A DNA stretch of 43,923 nt. It comes from Bacteroidales bacterium. Its GTDB lineage: Bacteria > Bacteroidota > Bacteroidia > Bacteroidales > Marinilabiliaceae. The DNA is taken from positions 1-43,923 of the forward strand of contig DUOK01000132.1 in NCBI GenBank assembly GCA_012838865.1, in the 5' to 3' direction. The notes beneath the pieces were generated by a model, which was given only the letters and a program-made list of their open reading frames with translations, was not told where the DNA came from and did not search any database. Each line of letters begins with the position of its first letter. Position 1 is the first letter of the stretch. Made by a program: the position numbers and the translations under genes. Of this stretch, positions 16,977 through 25,597 are shown piece after piece.

Positions 16977-19318
16977 GCTTTATTTTGTTTTTTCTTTTTC
17001 AGGGTCTTGATTTGGAAACGAAAGAGCGAATAAACACCCGCAGCAGCCAGAATGAGCACGGTAACCTCGCCCATGGTGTCCAGGGCCCGGAAATCGACCA
17101 GAATTACGTTGACTATGTTGCGTCCATGTCCCTCGGTGTAGGCCCTTGCGGCAAAGTATTCTGAAATGGGGGTTTCTAAATTCAAGAACTTGGCTTTAAG
17201 TACCACCAGGGTGATGAAGGTGCCGACGCCCAGGGAAATGAGGCCGTCGCGCAGCCGCGATTTGCGACTGGACAGGACGGCAAAGGCGGGTAGGTAATAA
17301 ATGACCATAACAAAAAGCACCATCAAAACGGTCTCCGCTAAAAACTGGGTGATGGCCAGGTCGATGGCCCCGTAGTAGAGGTACAAGAGGGCAATGCCGT
17401 AACCCACTACGCCCATGGCCAGGATGGCGGAGAGGCGTGAGGAGGAGAAAACGGCATAGATGACTGCTCCTGCTGTTACCAGCAGGAGCAAGGCTACGTG
17501 AATTTTCAGGGGACTGGCAGCCAGCTCGGGCAGGTCAATTTCGGTGATGCGAAAGATTTGCAGTCCCATAAGGGCAATTACAGCCAGGAAAAAGGTGAGC
17601 AGATAAAAGCGGTGGTAGCCGTGCTGCAGCAGGTTGGTGTTTTTGGCTGCCGCGGTCAGGTATTTGTTGATGAGTTGGGTAAACAGGGTGGGCAGGGGCC
17701 ATTGGTCGAACCATCTGACCATTTTTTGTATGAAACGCGTGATGGGCGCCCGCAGCATAAAAACGCTTATGCCTGAAAGAACGGTGAATATACTGAGCCG
17801 GAGCACCTCGTTAAAGCCGTGCCAGAGCGAAAGTTGAATGCTTCCGGTCAGGGCGCCCATGAAAAAGAGGCCGTTGCCTACCGGTAATTCGAGGAAGGCG
17901 GGACTGATGCCCAGAAAGAGGCCCGCAGCAGCGAGTAATACAGGGCCTGCCAAGAAATAGAAAGGCAATTCCCTTTCGCGGTATTTGAGGGTAATGGCTG
18001 CCTTGTTTTTGCGTCGGAAAAAGAGCTCGTAGTAGACCGTAATGGAAATGGCCACCATCATTATGTTGGCTCCGACACTCAGGGGCAGCACCAGCCAGGC
18101 CACATCGGGCAGCTGCATTTTGGCCTCGTAAATGAGTTCTTTGCCCAAAAAGCCGAGCATGGGGGGAAGTCCCGCCATGCTGACCAGGGCGAGCAGAGTG
18201 ACTGCTGCGGTGAGGGGCAATTGCCGGCCCAGGCCATGCAAATCATAAATGTCTCTGGTTCCGGTGGTTTTATCGATGATGCCTGCAATCATAAATAGCC
18301 CGCCTTTGTACAAGCCGTGTACGATAAAGAAGACCAGCGCTGCCTTCAGCGAACTGGTGGTGTCGATACCGATAAGTAAAATCATGGTGCCCAGGGCACT
18401 GATGGTGGTAAAGGCCAAAATGCGTTTAAAGTCGCGCTGGCCCATCGAAAAGAAAGCGCCCAGAAACATGGTGATGCCTCCGGTAATCATAAGGGCATAT
18501 TTCCAGGGCATGGTTCCGCCCATAATGGGGTAGATGCGCATCAAGAGAAAGACGCCTGCATTGACCATGGTGGCACTGTGCAGGTAGGCACTCACGGGGG
18601 TTGGGGCCTGCATGGCTCCGGGCAACCAAAAATGAAAGGGGAACTGGGCACTTTTGGTGATGGCTCCCAGAATTATAAGAGCGAGTATCAGGTAGTATTG
18701 GGGGTGATTGCCCAGATGGATGCTTTGCTGAAGGAGCTCACTGATGACATAGGTGCCGGTGATGTTGCCGGTTAAGATGACGGCAAAAAGCAGACAGAGG
18801 CCGCCAAAGCCGGTAATCAGGAGCGCTTGCAGTGCGGCCTGCCGGGATTTATCGACATGGTGGTCGAAACCAATCAAGAAAAAGGAGGTCACACTGGTGA
18901 TTTCCCAAAATATAAAAAGCACCATGAGGTTGTCCGAGAAAACCAATCCGATCATGGCCCCCATAAAAAGAGTCAGGTAGGTAAAAAAGTGGGCTTGTCG
19001 CTCATACTTGGCCATGTAAAAGGCTGCGTAAAGCAGGACGAGTGTTCCGATGCCACTTATGAGCAAACCAAAAATGAGGCTGAGTCCGTCGATGCGAAAG
19101 GCAAAATCCATTCCCGGCAGGAGACTGACGGAGGTTTGGAGCAGGGCGCTTTCGCGGGGAGCCAGTTGCAGCAGCTCCAGCAGCAGTACAATAAAAAGCG
19201 AAAGAGGAACGATGGCCAGAAGCAGGCCTGTTTTTTTTCCGGCCAGTTTATGGATCAGAGGCGTGGCAAAACCTGCCAGAAATATGAGGGCAATCAATAA
19301 GGATAAGAGGTTGTCCAT
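16973..19318 (-). CDS. mrpA: Mrp cation/proton antiporter subunit A
   Basis: This largest Mrp subunit has 781 residues (Bacillus MrpA about 800). The N-terminal two thirds are NuoL-like: LFIFWEITSVTSFFLIGFDHH carries the key Glu, AQFPFHFWLPGAMQAPTPVSAYLHSATMVNAG the proton-path loop, and GGLFMIAGIIDKTTGTRD the HL-helix region. The C-terminal third holds the MrpA-specific DUF4040/MbhE-like part, including AITQFLAETVLMVLFVMVIYYLPAF and DFRALDTMGEVTVLILAAAGVYSL. With MrpB-G it forms a complex that exports Na+ against H+ at high pH or salt. It begins the antiporter block, 22 bases after the kinase-RapZ gene. Confidence 0.96.
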   Translation of the reverse strand: MDNLLSLLIALIFLAGFATPLIHKLAGKKTGLLLAIVPLSLFIVLLLELLQLAPRESALLQTSVSLLPGMDFAFRIDGLSLIFGLLISGIGTLVLLYAAFYMAKYERQAHFFTYLTLFMGAMIGLVFSDNLMVLFIFWEITSVTSFFLIGFDHHVDKSRQAALQALLITGFGGLCLLFAVILTGNITGTYVISELLQQSIHLGNHPQYYLILALIILGAITKSAQFPFHFWLPGAMQAPTPVSAYLHSATMVNAGVFLLMRIYPIMGGTMPWKYALMITGGITMFLGAFFSMGQRDFKRILAFTTISALGTMILLIGIDTTSSLKAALVFFIVHGLYKGGLFMIAGIIDKTTGTRDIYDLHGLGRQLPLTAAVTLLALVSMAGLPPMLGFLGKELIYEAKMQLPDVAWLVLPLSVGANIMMVAISITVYYELFFRRKNKAAITLKYRERELPFYFLAGPVLLAAAGLFLGISPAFLELPVGNGLFFMGALTGSIQLSLWHGFNEVLRLSIFTVLSGISVFMLRAPITRFIQKMVRWFDQWPLPTLFTQLINKYLTAAAKNTNLLQHGYHRFYLLTFFLAVIALMGLQIFRITEIDLPELAASPLKIHVALLLLVTAGAVIYAVFSSSRLSAILAMGVVGYGIALLYLYYGAIDLAITQFLAETVLMVLFVMVIYYLPAFAVLSSRKSRLRDGLISLGVGTFITLVVLKAKFLNLETPISEYFAARAYTEGHGRNIVNVILVDFRALDTMGEVTVLILAAAGVYSLFRFQIKTLKKKKQNKA

Positions 19319-19340
19319 CTGCTGTCTGCTTAGTATGTTT

Positions 19341-20771
19341 TTAGGTTTTCTTCATTTCCTGTTCGATGTGGCGCAATTTGATGTTCACCTGGTATTTGTT
19401 TTTCAGGTGGGTGGCCAGGCGTTCGGCGGCATACACCGAGCGATGCTGACCTCCTGTACAACCAAAATTGACCATAAGATGTTTAAAGCCGCGTTCGATG
19501 TATTTGTCCACCGAACGATCGACCAAATTCCCGACTCCTTCCAGGAAATCCTTCATTTCATCTTCCTTTTCGAAAAAGGCAATGACCTCAGGGTCCTTCC
19601 CTGTTTTGTCGCGGTAAGCTGCATAGCGACCGGGATTGTGCACCGCACGGCAGTCGAACACAAAACCGCCTCCGTTGCCGCTGAAGTCGATGGGAATGCC
19701 ACGTCGGTAGGAAAAGCTGTTGATGGTAACGGTGAGGGTCGATTCCGACGATATCTGCAGGAGTCGCTCGTTATGGGCCACCTCCTTCAGGGCTTGCCAG
19801 AGGCTGGGAAAGTCTTTCTGCCGGTTGTGCTGCTGCATCAGGTAGCGCAGGTTTTCAAGGGCAAAAGGAATGCTCTTTAAAAAGTGCTCCTTTTTTTCGT
19901 AGAATCCCCTAAATCCATAGGCCCCCATGGCCTGCATGATGCGAATGAGGGCATAGCCGTTAAAGTGGTCGCGGAATTGGGCTTCATCAATGTTCTGGCG
20001 GCGACTGAGCTCCAGTAAATAATGGTTCAAGAGATCCTGACGCAGTTCCTGAGGCAAATCGGCTTTGGCGTCGTAGAGTAGGGAGGCCAAATCGTAATGC
20101 AGGGCGCCGCGACGACCGCCCTGGTAGTCGATGAAGGCGGGTTTCCCATCCACCACCATAATGTTGCGACTTTGGAAGTCGCGGTACAAAAACCAGGAGC
20201 AGTCGGCTTGCAGCAGAAAGTCTGCAAAACGATGAAAGTCGTCTTCGAGTTCTTGTTCGTCGAACTCAATGCGGGCCAGTTTTAAAAAGTAGTATTTGAA
20301 ATAATGCAAATCCCAGAGCATCGACTGCTTATCAAAACGGTCTCTTGGATGGCACAGCGAAAAGTCGAGTTGGCGCCCCAGGTCCTGAAAGGCCAGGAGA
20401 TGATTCAGGGTTTCTTTATAAAAGGCAACAATGTCGTTGGGGATTTCGCGCCCGTTGCGGGTGGTCGACAGCCAATCGAAAAGGGTGGTGTTGCCCAGGT
20501 CCTCCAGGAGATAGCAGTCCATATCGGCGTCGACGGCGTAAATTTCGGGTACGCGAAGGCCTTTTTCGTGAAAGAAACGACTGAATTCTAAAAAAGCTCT
20601 GTTTTCTTTTATGTTTTGATTGATGGCGCCCAAGACACTTACCGAGGCTCCGCTGAGGCGATAGTACTGCCGGTAGGAGCCGGAGGGAGGCAGCTCACTG
20701 AGGGCGGCCAGCTGCTGGCCCGACCATTGTTCGAACAGTGCGACGAGTCGTTCTTTAGCCGTTGGTTCCAA
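19341..20771 (-). CDS. Amino-sugar kinase (AmgK/APH type) fused to RapZ C-terminal domain
   Basis: This is a two-domain protein of 476 residues. Residues ~1-330 are an aminoglycoside-phosphotransferase-fold kinase with the catalytic loop YRDFQSRNIM (Asp near 197) and the metal-binding FIDYQGGRRG. In this family AmgK phosphorylates MurNAc/GlcNAc at C1 for cell-wall recycling. Residues ~345-476 match the C-terminal domain of RapZ: TVTINSFSYRRGIP, GGFVFDCRAVHNPGR and FGCTGGQHRSVYAAE. The RapZ N-terminal P-loop domain is missing. In E. coli the RapZ C-domain senses glucosamine-6-phosphate and binds small RNAs. The fusion suggests amino-sugar control of the kinase, or just a shared pathway. DUF554 is 17 bases upstream and mrpA 22 bases downstream. 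Confidence 0.88.
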   Translation of the reverse strand: MEPTAKERLVALFEQWSGQQLAALSELPPSGSYRQYYRLSGASVSVLGAINQNIKENRAFLEFSRFFHEKGLRVPEIYAVDADMDCYLLEDLGNTTLFDWLSTTRNGREIPNDIVAFYKETLNHLLAFQDLGRQLDFSLCHPRDRFDKQSMLWDLHYFKYYFLKLARIEFDEQELEDDFHRFADFLLQADCSWFLYRDFQSRNIMVVDGKPAFIDYQGGRRGALHYDLASLLYDAKADLPQELRQDLLNHYLLELSRRQNIDEAQFRDHFNGYALIRIMQAMGAYGFRGFYEKKEHFLKSIPFALENLRYLMQQHNRQKDFPSLWQALKEVAHNERLLQISSESTLTVTINSFSYRRGIPIDFSGNGGGFVFDCRAVHNPGRYAAYRDKTGKDPEVIAFFEKEDEMKDFLEGVGNLVDRSVDKYIERGFKHLMVNFGCTGGQHRSVYAAERLATHLKNKYQVNIKLRHIEQEMKKT

Positions 20772-20788
20772 GTCGAAGGGGTGTTTGG

Positions 20789-21475
20789 TTATACAAAACG
20801 GCTGTAAATATAGGCAAAAAGCAGGGCATAGGGTAGTGCCGGAAGCAAATCCGTGACCTGAATGCGTGTGATTTTAAGAATATTTAAGCCTAAGCCCACC
20901 AGGAGCAGTCCCCCGGTGGCCGACAGCTCGGTAATGAGTCTTGGATCGAAAAAGCTGCCCAGCCAAAAGGCCAGCAGGGTGATCCCCCCCTGAAAGAGCA
21001 GCAGGGGCACAGCTGAAAACAGCACGCCGATGCCCAGGGCTGCCGCCAGGGCAATGGAGGAGAAACCATCGAGAATGGATTTGGTAAGGAGTAATTCTGC
21101 ACCCTGACCGAGTCCCTCTTCAATGGCGCCCAGGATGGTCATGGCACCCATGCAAAAGAGCAGGAAGGAGGTGATCATCCCTTCTACAAAATTCTCGCCG
21201 GTGCCGGTGAAACGCTGGCGGAATTTCTCGCCGGCCTGCTCAAGGTGGCGGTTGAGTTGCAAAAGGGAACCGGTGATGGCTCCGGCCAAAATAGCGAGGA
21301 CCACGACCAGCAGCCACTCGCTTTTGATGAACATGGCCACGCCCATGCCAATGGTAAATAGGCCTATGCCTTGAAATACAACATCAATTACCCTTTGGGG
21401 CAATTTCTTCTTGAAAGCCAGTCCAATACTGCCTCCTACAAGAATGGCTGCGGCGTTTACCAGGGTTCCGGTCAT
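20789..21475 (-). CDS. DUF554 family membrane protein (YqgA-like)
   Basis: This 228-residue protein has about six to seven hydrophobic helices. It begins GTLVNAAAILVGGSIGL, and has MTSFLLFCMGAMTILGAIEEGLGQG in the middle and SATGGLLLVGLGLNIL near the C-terminus, all typical of DUF554 (E. coli YqgA). The family has no firmly established function; a small-molecule or ion transporter is commonly supposed. It starts one base after the upstream acyltransferase stop and is followed 17 bases later by the kinase gene, so it belongs to the same operon. Confidence 0.88.
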   Translation of the reverse strand: MTGTLVNAAAILVGGSIGLAFKKKLPQRVIDVVFQGIGLFTIGMGVAMFIKSEWLLVVVLAILAGAITGSLLQLNRHLEQAGEKFRQRFTGTGENFVEGMITSFLLFCMGAMTILGAIEEGLGQGAELLLTKSILDGFSSIALAAALGIGVLFSAVPLLLFQGGITLLAFWLGSFFDPRLITELSATGGLLLVGLGLNILKITRIQVTDLLPALPYALLFAYIYSRFV

Positions 21476-21476
21476 T

Positions 21477-23915
21477 TTACATGGTTTCTATGATGCGATT
21501 ACGTACGGTGTTGGCAATTTGCTCGTAGCTGTTTTCTTCGGGGAAAACCGGCTGGAGAAATTCGACCTGTACTTTTTTCCATGGGCGGGGGAAGATGCTG
21601 CCTTTGGGCAGGGCATCCAAGGCTCCTTTGATGGCTACCGGAACGACCGGGATGTTGAGTTCGCGACTCAATATGGCAAAGGTCTTTTTAAATTGACCAA
21701 TGTTGCCGGTAACCGAACGGGTGCCTTCGGGAAAAATAATCAGGTTTTTTTGGTTGCGCAGGACTTCTGCCAGTTTTTGAATGGATTCTTTCAGGTTTTG
21801 GTTGAGATCCACCACAATAACATTGTTCTTGTTGGCCAAAAAGCGAACAAAGGGAGCCTTTACGTGCTGGGCTTTGGCGTAGAAGTAGGTCTTCCTGATT
21901 TGACGGGTCCGCAGCAAAGAGGTGACAAAGAGGCCATCGAAAAAGCTCTGGTGATTGGGCGCAATGATGCAGGGGCCTTCGGGGATGTTCTCCATGCCTT
22001 TAGAGCGGTAACGGAAGTAGAGCATGAAGCCCAGTTTGGAAAGGCGCATCATGAGTCGGGTGGGGTACCACGAAACGGGCATTTTAAAGTGCACCTTTTC
22101 GCGCAGGATATCGGTCCAGTTGATTTTAATGTCCTCCATGTGGGTTTTCTTTTCTGCCACATAGTCGGCCAGGTTTTTAACCGTTGGAAAATTACTGAGC
22201 TCCGAGGCTTCTATGTCCACACCAAAACTTTGTTTGATGTAGACTTGCAGACCCACGCGGTCGAGCGAATCCATCGCCAGGTCGAGTTCGAGGTGGTGCG
22301 TGGGGCGTACCTTTTTCCCTTTTTCCACCTCAATGAAGTCGGCTATGATGCGGAATTCTTCACTCAGTTCTTGCTCCGGGCCTTCCTGTACCTCGTCCAC
22401 TTCGTTGTCGAGGGCAAAGGCGCTGAGCTTGAAGCGCTGCAGTTTACCCAGTCGAGTGCGGGGCAATTCGCTGTTGGTGACAAAGAGCTGAAAAATGCGT
22501 TTGTAAGACGAAACCGATTGGTTGAGGGGCTCGATCACTTGCTCACGCAGCTGTTCCTGGGTGGTGGAAGGGTCTTCGGGCAAGATGACGACATTAAGCT
22601 GGCCCTCCCGGAAAAAGACCCCGCAGTCCTTCACCAGGTCAGAGACCAAAATCTTTTCTTCGAGCTCGGTGGGATTGATGTTTTTGCCGTTGGACAAGAT
22701 GATGATCTCTTTTTTACGGCCCGTGATATACAGGAAGCCGTCTTTATCAATATGTCCCAAATCGCCGGTGTGCAACCAGCCGTCCTTAATTACTTCGGCG
22801 CTGTCATCAGGTCGCTTGTAGTAGCCTTGCATGATGTGGGGCCCTTTGCTCAGAATTTCTCCTTCATGAATGCGCATTTCTGTGCCGGGAAGGGCCTCGC
22901 CGGGTGAGCCGATGCGAACCCGGCCCGGACGGGTAAAGGTGATCATGGGGGCGGCTTCGGTCATGCCAAAACCTTCGAGTACTTCAAAACCCAGGGTTTT
23001 AAAATCGCCGCCCACTTCCGGATCGAGGGCCGCTCCTCCGGATACCAGATGGGTCACAGCGCCGCCAAATTTGCGGTGTACCGTTCCAAACAGGAGGCGC
23101 GAAAACTTTTGGGAGTTGATTTTCCGGGCCAGGGCAAAGAGGCCCCGCGTAAGTGCTTTTTTGTTGATTTTATCGACAATGCCCTTGCGTATGGCCGCAT
23201 AGAGGCGGGGTACGCCGATGATGATGGTGATTTTGTTTTCGTTGAGCGTGCGAATGATGTCCTCTGAGGTCATGGAGGGACTGATGGCTACGGAGCCGCC
23301 TACCTGGAGGGGAATGATGAGGCTGCCCATGAGCGGGAAAACGTGGTGCAGGGGCAGCAATACCATAACACGCGATTGGGGCGTGTAAATGGGAATTACA
23401 TTGGAAATGCCGTTGATGTTGGCCAGGAGGTTTTGGTACGAAAGCATGACCCCCTTGGGCGACCCAGTGGTGCCGGAGGTGTAAATAATGACCGCCGTAC
23501 TTTGCGGGTCGGCGCTGGGGAAGCTGCCGGACGATACTTCGCCGTCCTGCAGGGCTTCGTGGGGGTCGATGACCACCACCTGGGTGAGCACAGCTGCCTC
23601 GGCAATGGCTTCCTCCATGAGGGGCCGTTTGTTCTCCGAAACAAAGACAACGGCAGGGGCTGCGTCCTTTAAGATGTAGGCGACTTCAGAGGCGGTAGCC
23701 ATGAAATCAATGGGAACCGGAATGCCCGCTTGTTTCCAAATGGCATAAAAGGCATAGAACCAGCCGGGGCGGTTTTCCGAAAACACTACTGCGCGTTCTC
23801 CCTTTCCCATCTCACACAAGCCGGCATACAGTTCCAGCTTGGCAAACAAATTGCCATACGTTATCTGGTCCTTGCCAAAGGCGATGGCCAGTTGCTCTCC
23901 ACGGTTTTGTAGCAT
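21477..23915 (-). CDS. Three-domain acyl-ACP/CoA synthetase, acyl carrier and lysophospholipid acyltransferase
   Basis: This 812-residue fusion has three parts. An AMP-forming acyl-activating domain (about 1-500) carries IIYTSGTTGSPKGV at 143-156 and LHTGDLGHIDKDGFLYITGRKKEI near 385-410. An acyl-carrier-like domain (about 510-590) has a phosphopantetheine site in LDLAMDSLDRVGLQ (Ser near 550). A PlsC-type acyltransferase (about 610-812) has NHQSFFDG near 654 and IFPEGTRS. The likely job is to activate a fatty acid, hold it on the carrier and transfer it to a lysophospholipid, as bifunctional Aas does in E. coli but with a built-in carrier. It heads the long minus-strand operon and has a well-formed promoter. 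Confidence 0.88.
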   Translation of the reverse strand: MLQNRGEQLAIAFGKDQITYGNLFAKLELYAGLCEMGKGERAVVFSENRPGWFYAFYAIWKQAGIPVPIDFMATASEVAYILKDAAPAVVFVSENKRPLMEEAIAEAAVLTQVVVIDPHEALQDGEVSSGSFPSADPQSTAVIIYTSGTTGSPKGVMLSYQNLLANINGISNVIPIYTPQSRVMVLLPLHHVFPLMGSLIIPLQVGGSVAISPSMTSEDIIRTLNENKITIIIGVPRLYAAIRKGIVDKINKKALTRGLFALARKINSQKFSRLLFGTVHRKFGGAVTHLVSGGAALDPEVGGDFKTLGFEVLEGFGMTEAAPMITFTRPGRVRIGSPGEALPGTEMRIHEGEILSKGPHIMQGYYKRPDDSAEVIKDGWLHTGDLGHIDKDGFLYITGRKKEIIILSNGKNINPTELEEKILVSDLVKDCGVFFREGQLNVVILPEDPSTTQEQLREQVIEPLNQSVSSYKRIFQLFVTNSELPRTRLGKLQRFKLSAFALDNEVDEVQEGPEQELSEEFRIIADFIEVEKGKKVRPTHHLELDLAMDSLDRVGLQVYIKQSFGVDIEASELSNFPTVKNLADYVAEKKTHMEDIKINWTDILREKVHFKMPVSWYPTRLMMRLSKLGFMLYFRYRSKGMENIPEGPCIIAPNHQSFFDGLFVTSLLRTRQIRKTYFYAKAQHVKAPFVRFLANKNNVIVVDLNQNLKESIQKLAEVLRNQKNLIIFPEGTRSVTGNIGQFKKTFAILSRELNIPVVPVAIKGALDALPKGSIFPRPWKKVQVEFLQPVFPEENSYEQIANTVRNRIIETM

Positions 23916-23939
23916 ACAGTTGTTTTAGTATCGAATCTG

Positions 23940-23969
23940 CAAAAATAGCATTTGACGACAGATTACAAA
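23940..23969 (-). promoter_or_regulatory. Promoter of the acyltransferase-DUF554-kinase-mrp operon
   Basis: On the minus strand TTTG (23966-23969) is followed after 18 bases by TATTTTTG (23940-23947), an exact TAnnTTTG. The start codon is 24 bases further. It is one of the best promoter matches in the window. Confidence 0.68.
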
Positions 23970-24050
23970 AATCCTAAAGATAAAACCCTTGCAAGAGCAA
24001 AAGGTTTATAATCAAGTGGCTTCATTTTTTGGCTTTAGCGATTTTGTTGT

Positions 24051-24080
24051 TTTGCTGTAAGGCTTTCTTGTTTATCTTTG
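24051..24080 (+). promoter_or_regulatory. Promoter of the DJ-1 family gene
   Basis: TTTG (24051-24054) and TATCTTTG (24073-24080) have an 18-base spacer. The ATG is 44 bases downstream. It is divergent from the acyltransferase promoter about 80 bases away. Confidence 0.65.
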
Positions 24081-24124
24081 GAGGGTTACATATTGGGGTG
24101 TAGGACCCCATAAATATCGTGTTT

Positions 24125-24673
24125 ATGAAACGTGTTTATATTCTTTTGGCTTCCGGTTTTGAGGAAGTGGAGGCACTTACCCCGGCCGATGTGTTGCGTC
24201 GTGCTGGTTTAGAGGTCTTTTTGGTGTCGACTACGGGTGCGCCCTACGTACAGGGGTCGCATCATATTGTGGTAAAGACCGATTGTTTTTTAGACGATGT
24301 GCGGGCTGAAGAAGCTGCGATGCTGTTGTTACCCGGCGGTTTGCCCGGCACCACCAATCTGGCTGCCCACGAAAAAGTCAAGCAGCTGATTCGACATTTT
24401 CACGAGTCCCACAAATGGCTGGCCGCCATTTGTGCCGCGCCTATGGTCTTGGGTGAAATGCGTTTGCTCGAGGGGCGCAGGGCAACCTGTTACCCGGGAT
24501 TTGAAAAGCATTTGCATGGAGCTCAGTATGTCGAAGAGCCTGCTGTCTGCGATGGAAGGATCATCACAGGCAGGGGGGTTGGGGCCGCCATGGCCTTTTC
24601 GCTCGAGCTGGTGCGTCAGCTCATCGACGAAGCTACGGCGCTCGAGCTGAAGAAGAAAATGGTGGTGGCCTAG
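24125..24673 (+). CDS. DJ-1/PfpI family protein (YajL-like)
   Basis: This 182-residue cytosolic protein belongs to the DJ-1/ThiJ group, linked to protection from reactive carbonyls and oxidants. The nucleophilic cysteine is C103 in AAICAAPMVLG, and the supporting glutamate is E16 in GFEEVEALTP, as in DJ-1 (C106/E18). LLPGGLPGTTNL is the conserved strand before the elbow. ATG at 24125 is preferred over the GTG two codons earlier. The exact activity (deglycase, glyoxalase or chaperone) is debated in the family. The DUF486 gene follows after 12 bases. Confidence 0.92.
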   Translation: MKRVYILLASGFEEVEALTPADVLRRAGLEVFLVSTTGAPYVQGSHHIVVKTDCFLDDVRAEEAAMLLLPGGLPGTTNLAAHEKVKQLIRHFHESHKWLAAICAAPMVLGEMRLLEGRRATCYPGFEKHLHGAQYVEEPAVCDGRIITGRGVGAAMAFSLELVRQLIDEATALELKKKMVVA

Positions 24674-24685
24674 GCGGGTGCAGGT

Positions 24686-25060
24686 ATGTTGACCAAAGGA
24701 CTGTTGACGGTATTGTTGCTGGTGGCATCCAATACCTTTATGACTTTTGCCTGGTACGGGCACTTGAAATTTCATGAAATGAAATGGTCGGCCAACCTGG
24801 GTTTGGTGGCCATCATATTAATCAGCTGGGGCATTGCGCTTTTTGAGTATGTTTTTCAGGTACCCGCCAACCGCATTGGGTTTCGTGACTATGGAGGCCC
24901 TTTTAATTTGCTGGAGTTGAAGGTGATACAGGAGGTGGTTTCGCTTACCGTTTTTGTGGTGATTTCGGTTTTGGTATTTAAGTCCGAACCCCTGCGTTGG
25001 AATCATGCAGTGGGCCTCCTTTTTCTGGTGCTGGCCGTGTATTTTATTTTTAAAAAATAA
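24686..25060 (+). CDS. DUF486 family small membrane protein
   Basis: This 124-residue protein has four hydrophobic helices. SNTFMTFAWYGHLKF (15-29), ISWGIALFEYVFQVPANRIGF and LKVIQEVVSLTVFVVISVLVF are the conserved blocks of DUF486, a four-helix family related in layout to small drug/metabolite transporters. No function is established. It lies 12 bases after the DJ-1 gene, so the two are probably co-transcribed. Confidence 0.88.
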   Translation: MLTKGLLTVLLLVASNTFMTFAWYGHLKFHEMKWSANLGLVAIILISWGIALFEYVFQVPANRIGFRDYGGPFNLLELKVIQEVVSLTVFVVISVLVFKSEPLRWNHAVGLLFLVLAVYFIFKK

Positions 25061-25129
25061 ATCGGGGGAGATTTTCAACCGAAGCACCCTTTGTTTGTTT
25101 AATTTTTGTATTCCTGTTTTTGAACAAAC

Positions 25130-25597
25130 ATGAAGCAAAAACCCCTTGTATTTTGGTTTCGGCAGGATTTGCGGCTGCACGATCACCCGGCCCTTCGCGT
25201 GGCTCTGGACAGCGGTCGCCCGGTCTTGCCGGTTTACGTATGGGACGCGCGCTTTGACGAGGAACACCCTCTTGGTTTTGCCCGTATGGGACCGCAACGC
25301 AGAAAATTTCTGGAAGAGAGTCTGCATGCGCTGGAGGGGCAAATTGCCGGGCGGGGTGGACGTCTGTTGGTTTTACTATACCGCTTTTAAGAATAAGGTG
25401 CCGCCTGGTTTGAAAACCGTTTGGCAGATTATGATGTTTACAACAACTACGGCAACTGGGCCTATCAGTCGGGCCGTGGCACCGACAGTCGTGTTAACCG
25501 GCGCTTTAATCTGCAGACCCAGGCCAAGCGTTTTGATCCCGACGGAAATTTTGTTCGTCGTTGGGGAAAAGTTACAACAGCCGGGTTCCAAAAATAA
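25130..25597 (+). pseudogene. Cryptochrome/photolyase (DASH type) remnant with the middle deleted
   Basis: The first ~82 codons are a normal photolyase-family N-terminus: VFWFRQDLRLHDHPALRVAL, VLPVYVWDARF and GPQRRKFLEESLHALE. The frame then meets TAA at 25388 and another stop shortly after. From about 25400, in the same frame, the family's C-terminal end appears: AAWFENRLADYDVYNNYGNW, RFNLQTQAKRFDPDG and FVRRWGK. DASH proteins have about 430-500 residues, so some 300 codons, including most of the FAD-binding domain, are gone. The last few codons run into the 3' end of the convergent NlpC/P60 gene, so the original C-terminus may also be lost. No functional light-repair enzyme can be made from this copy. 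Confidence 0.85.

Noticed and set aside
21411-22907. 498-codon plus-strand frame opposite the acyltransferase fusion
   Set aside because: It is long but antisense to three recognised domains. The composition is that of a shadow frame, and no promoter was seen.
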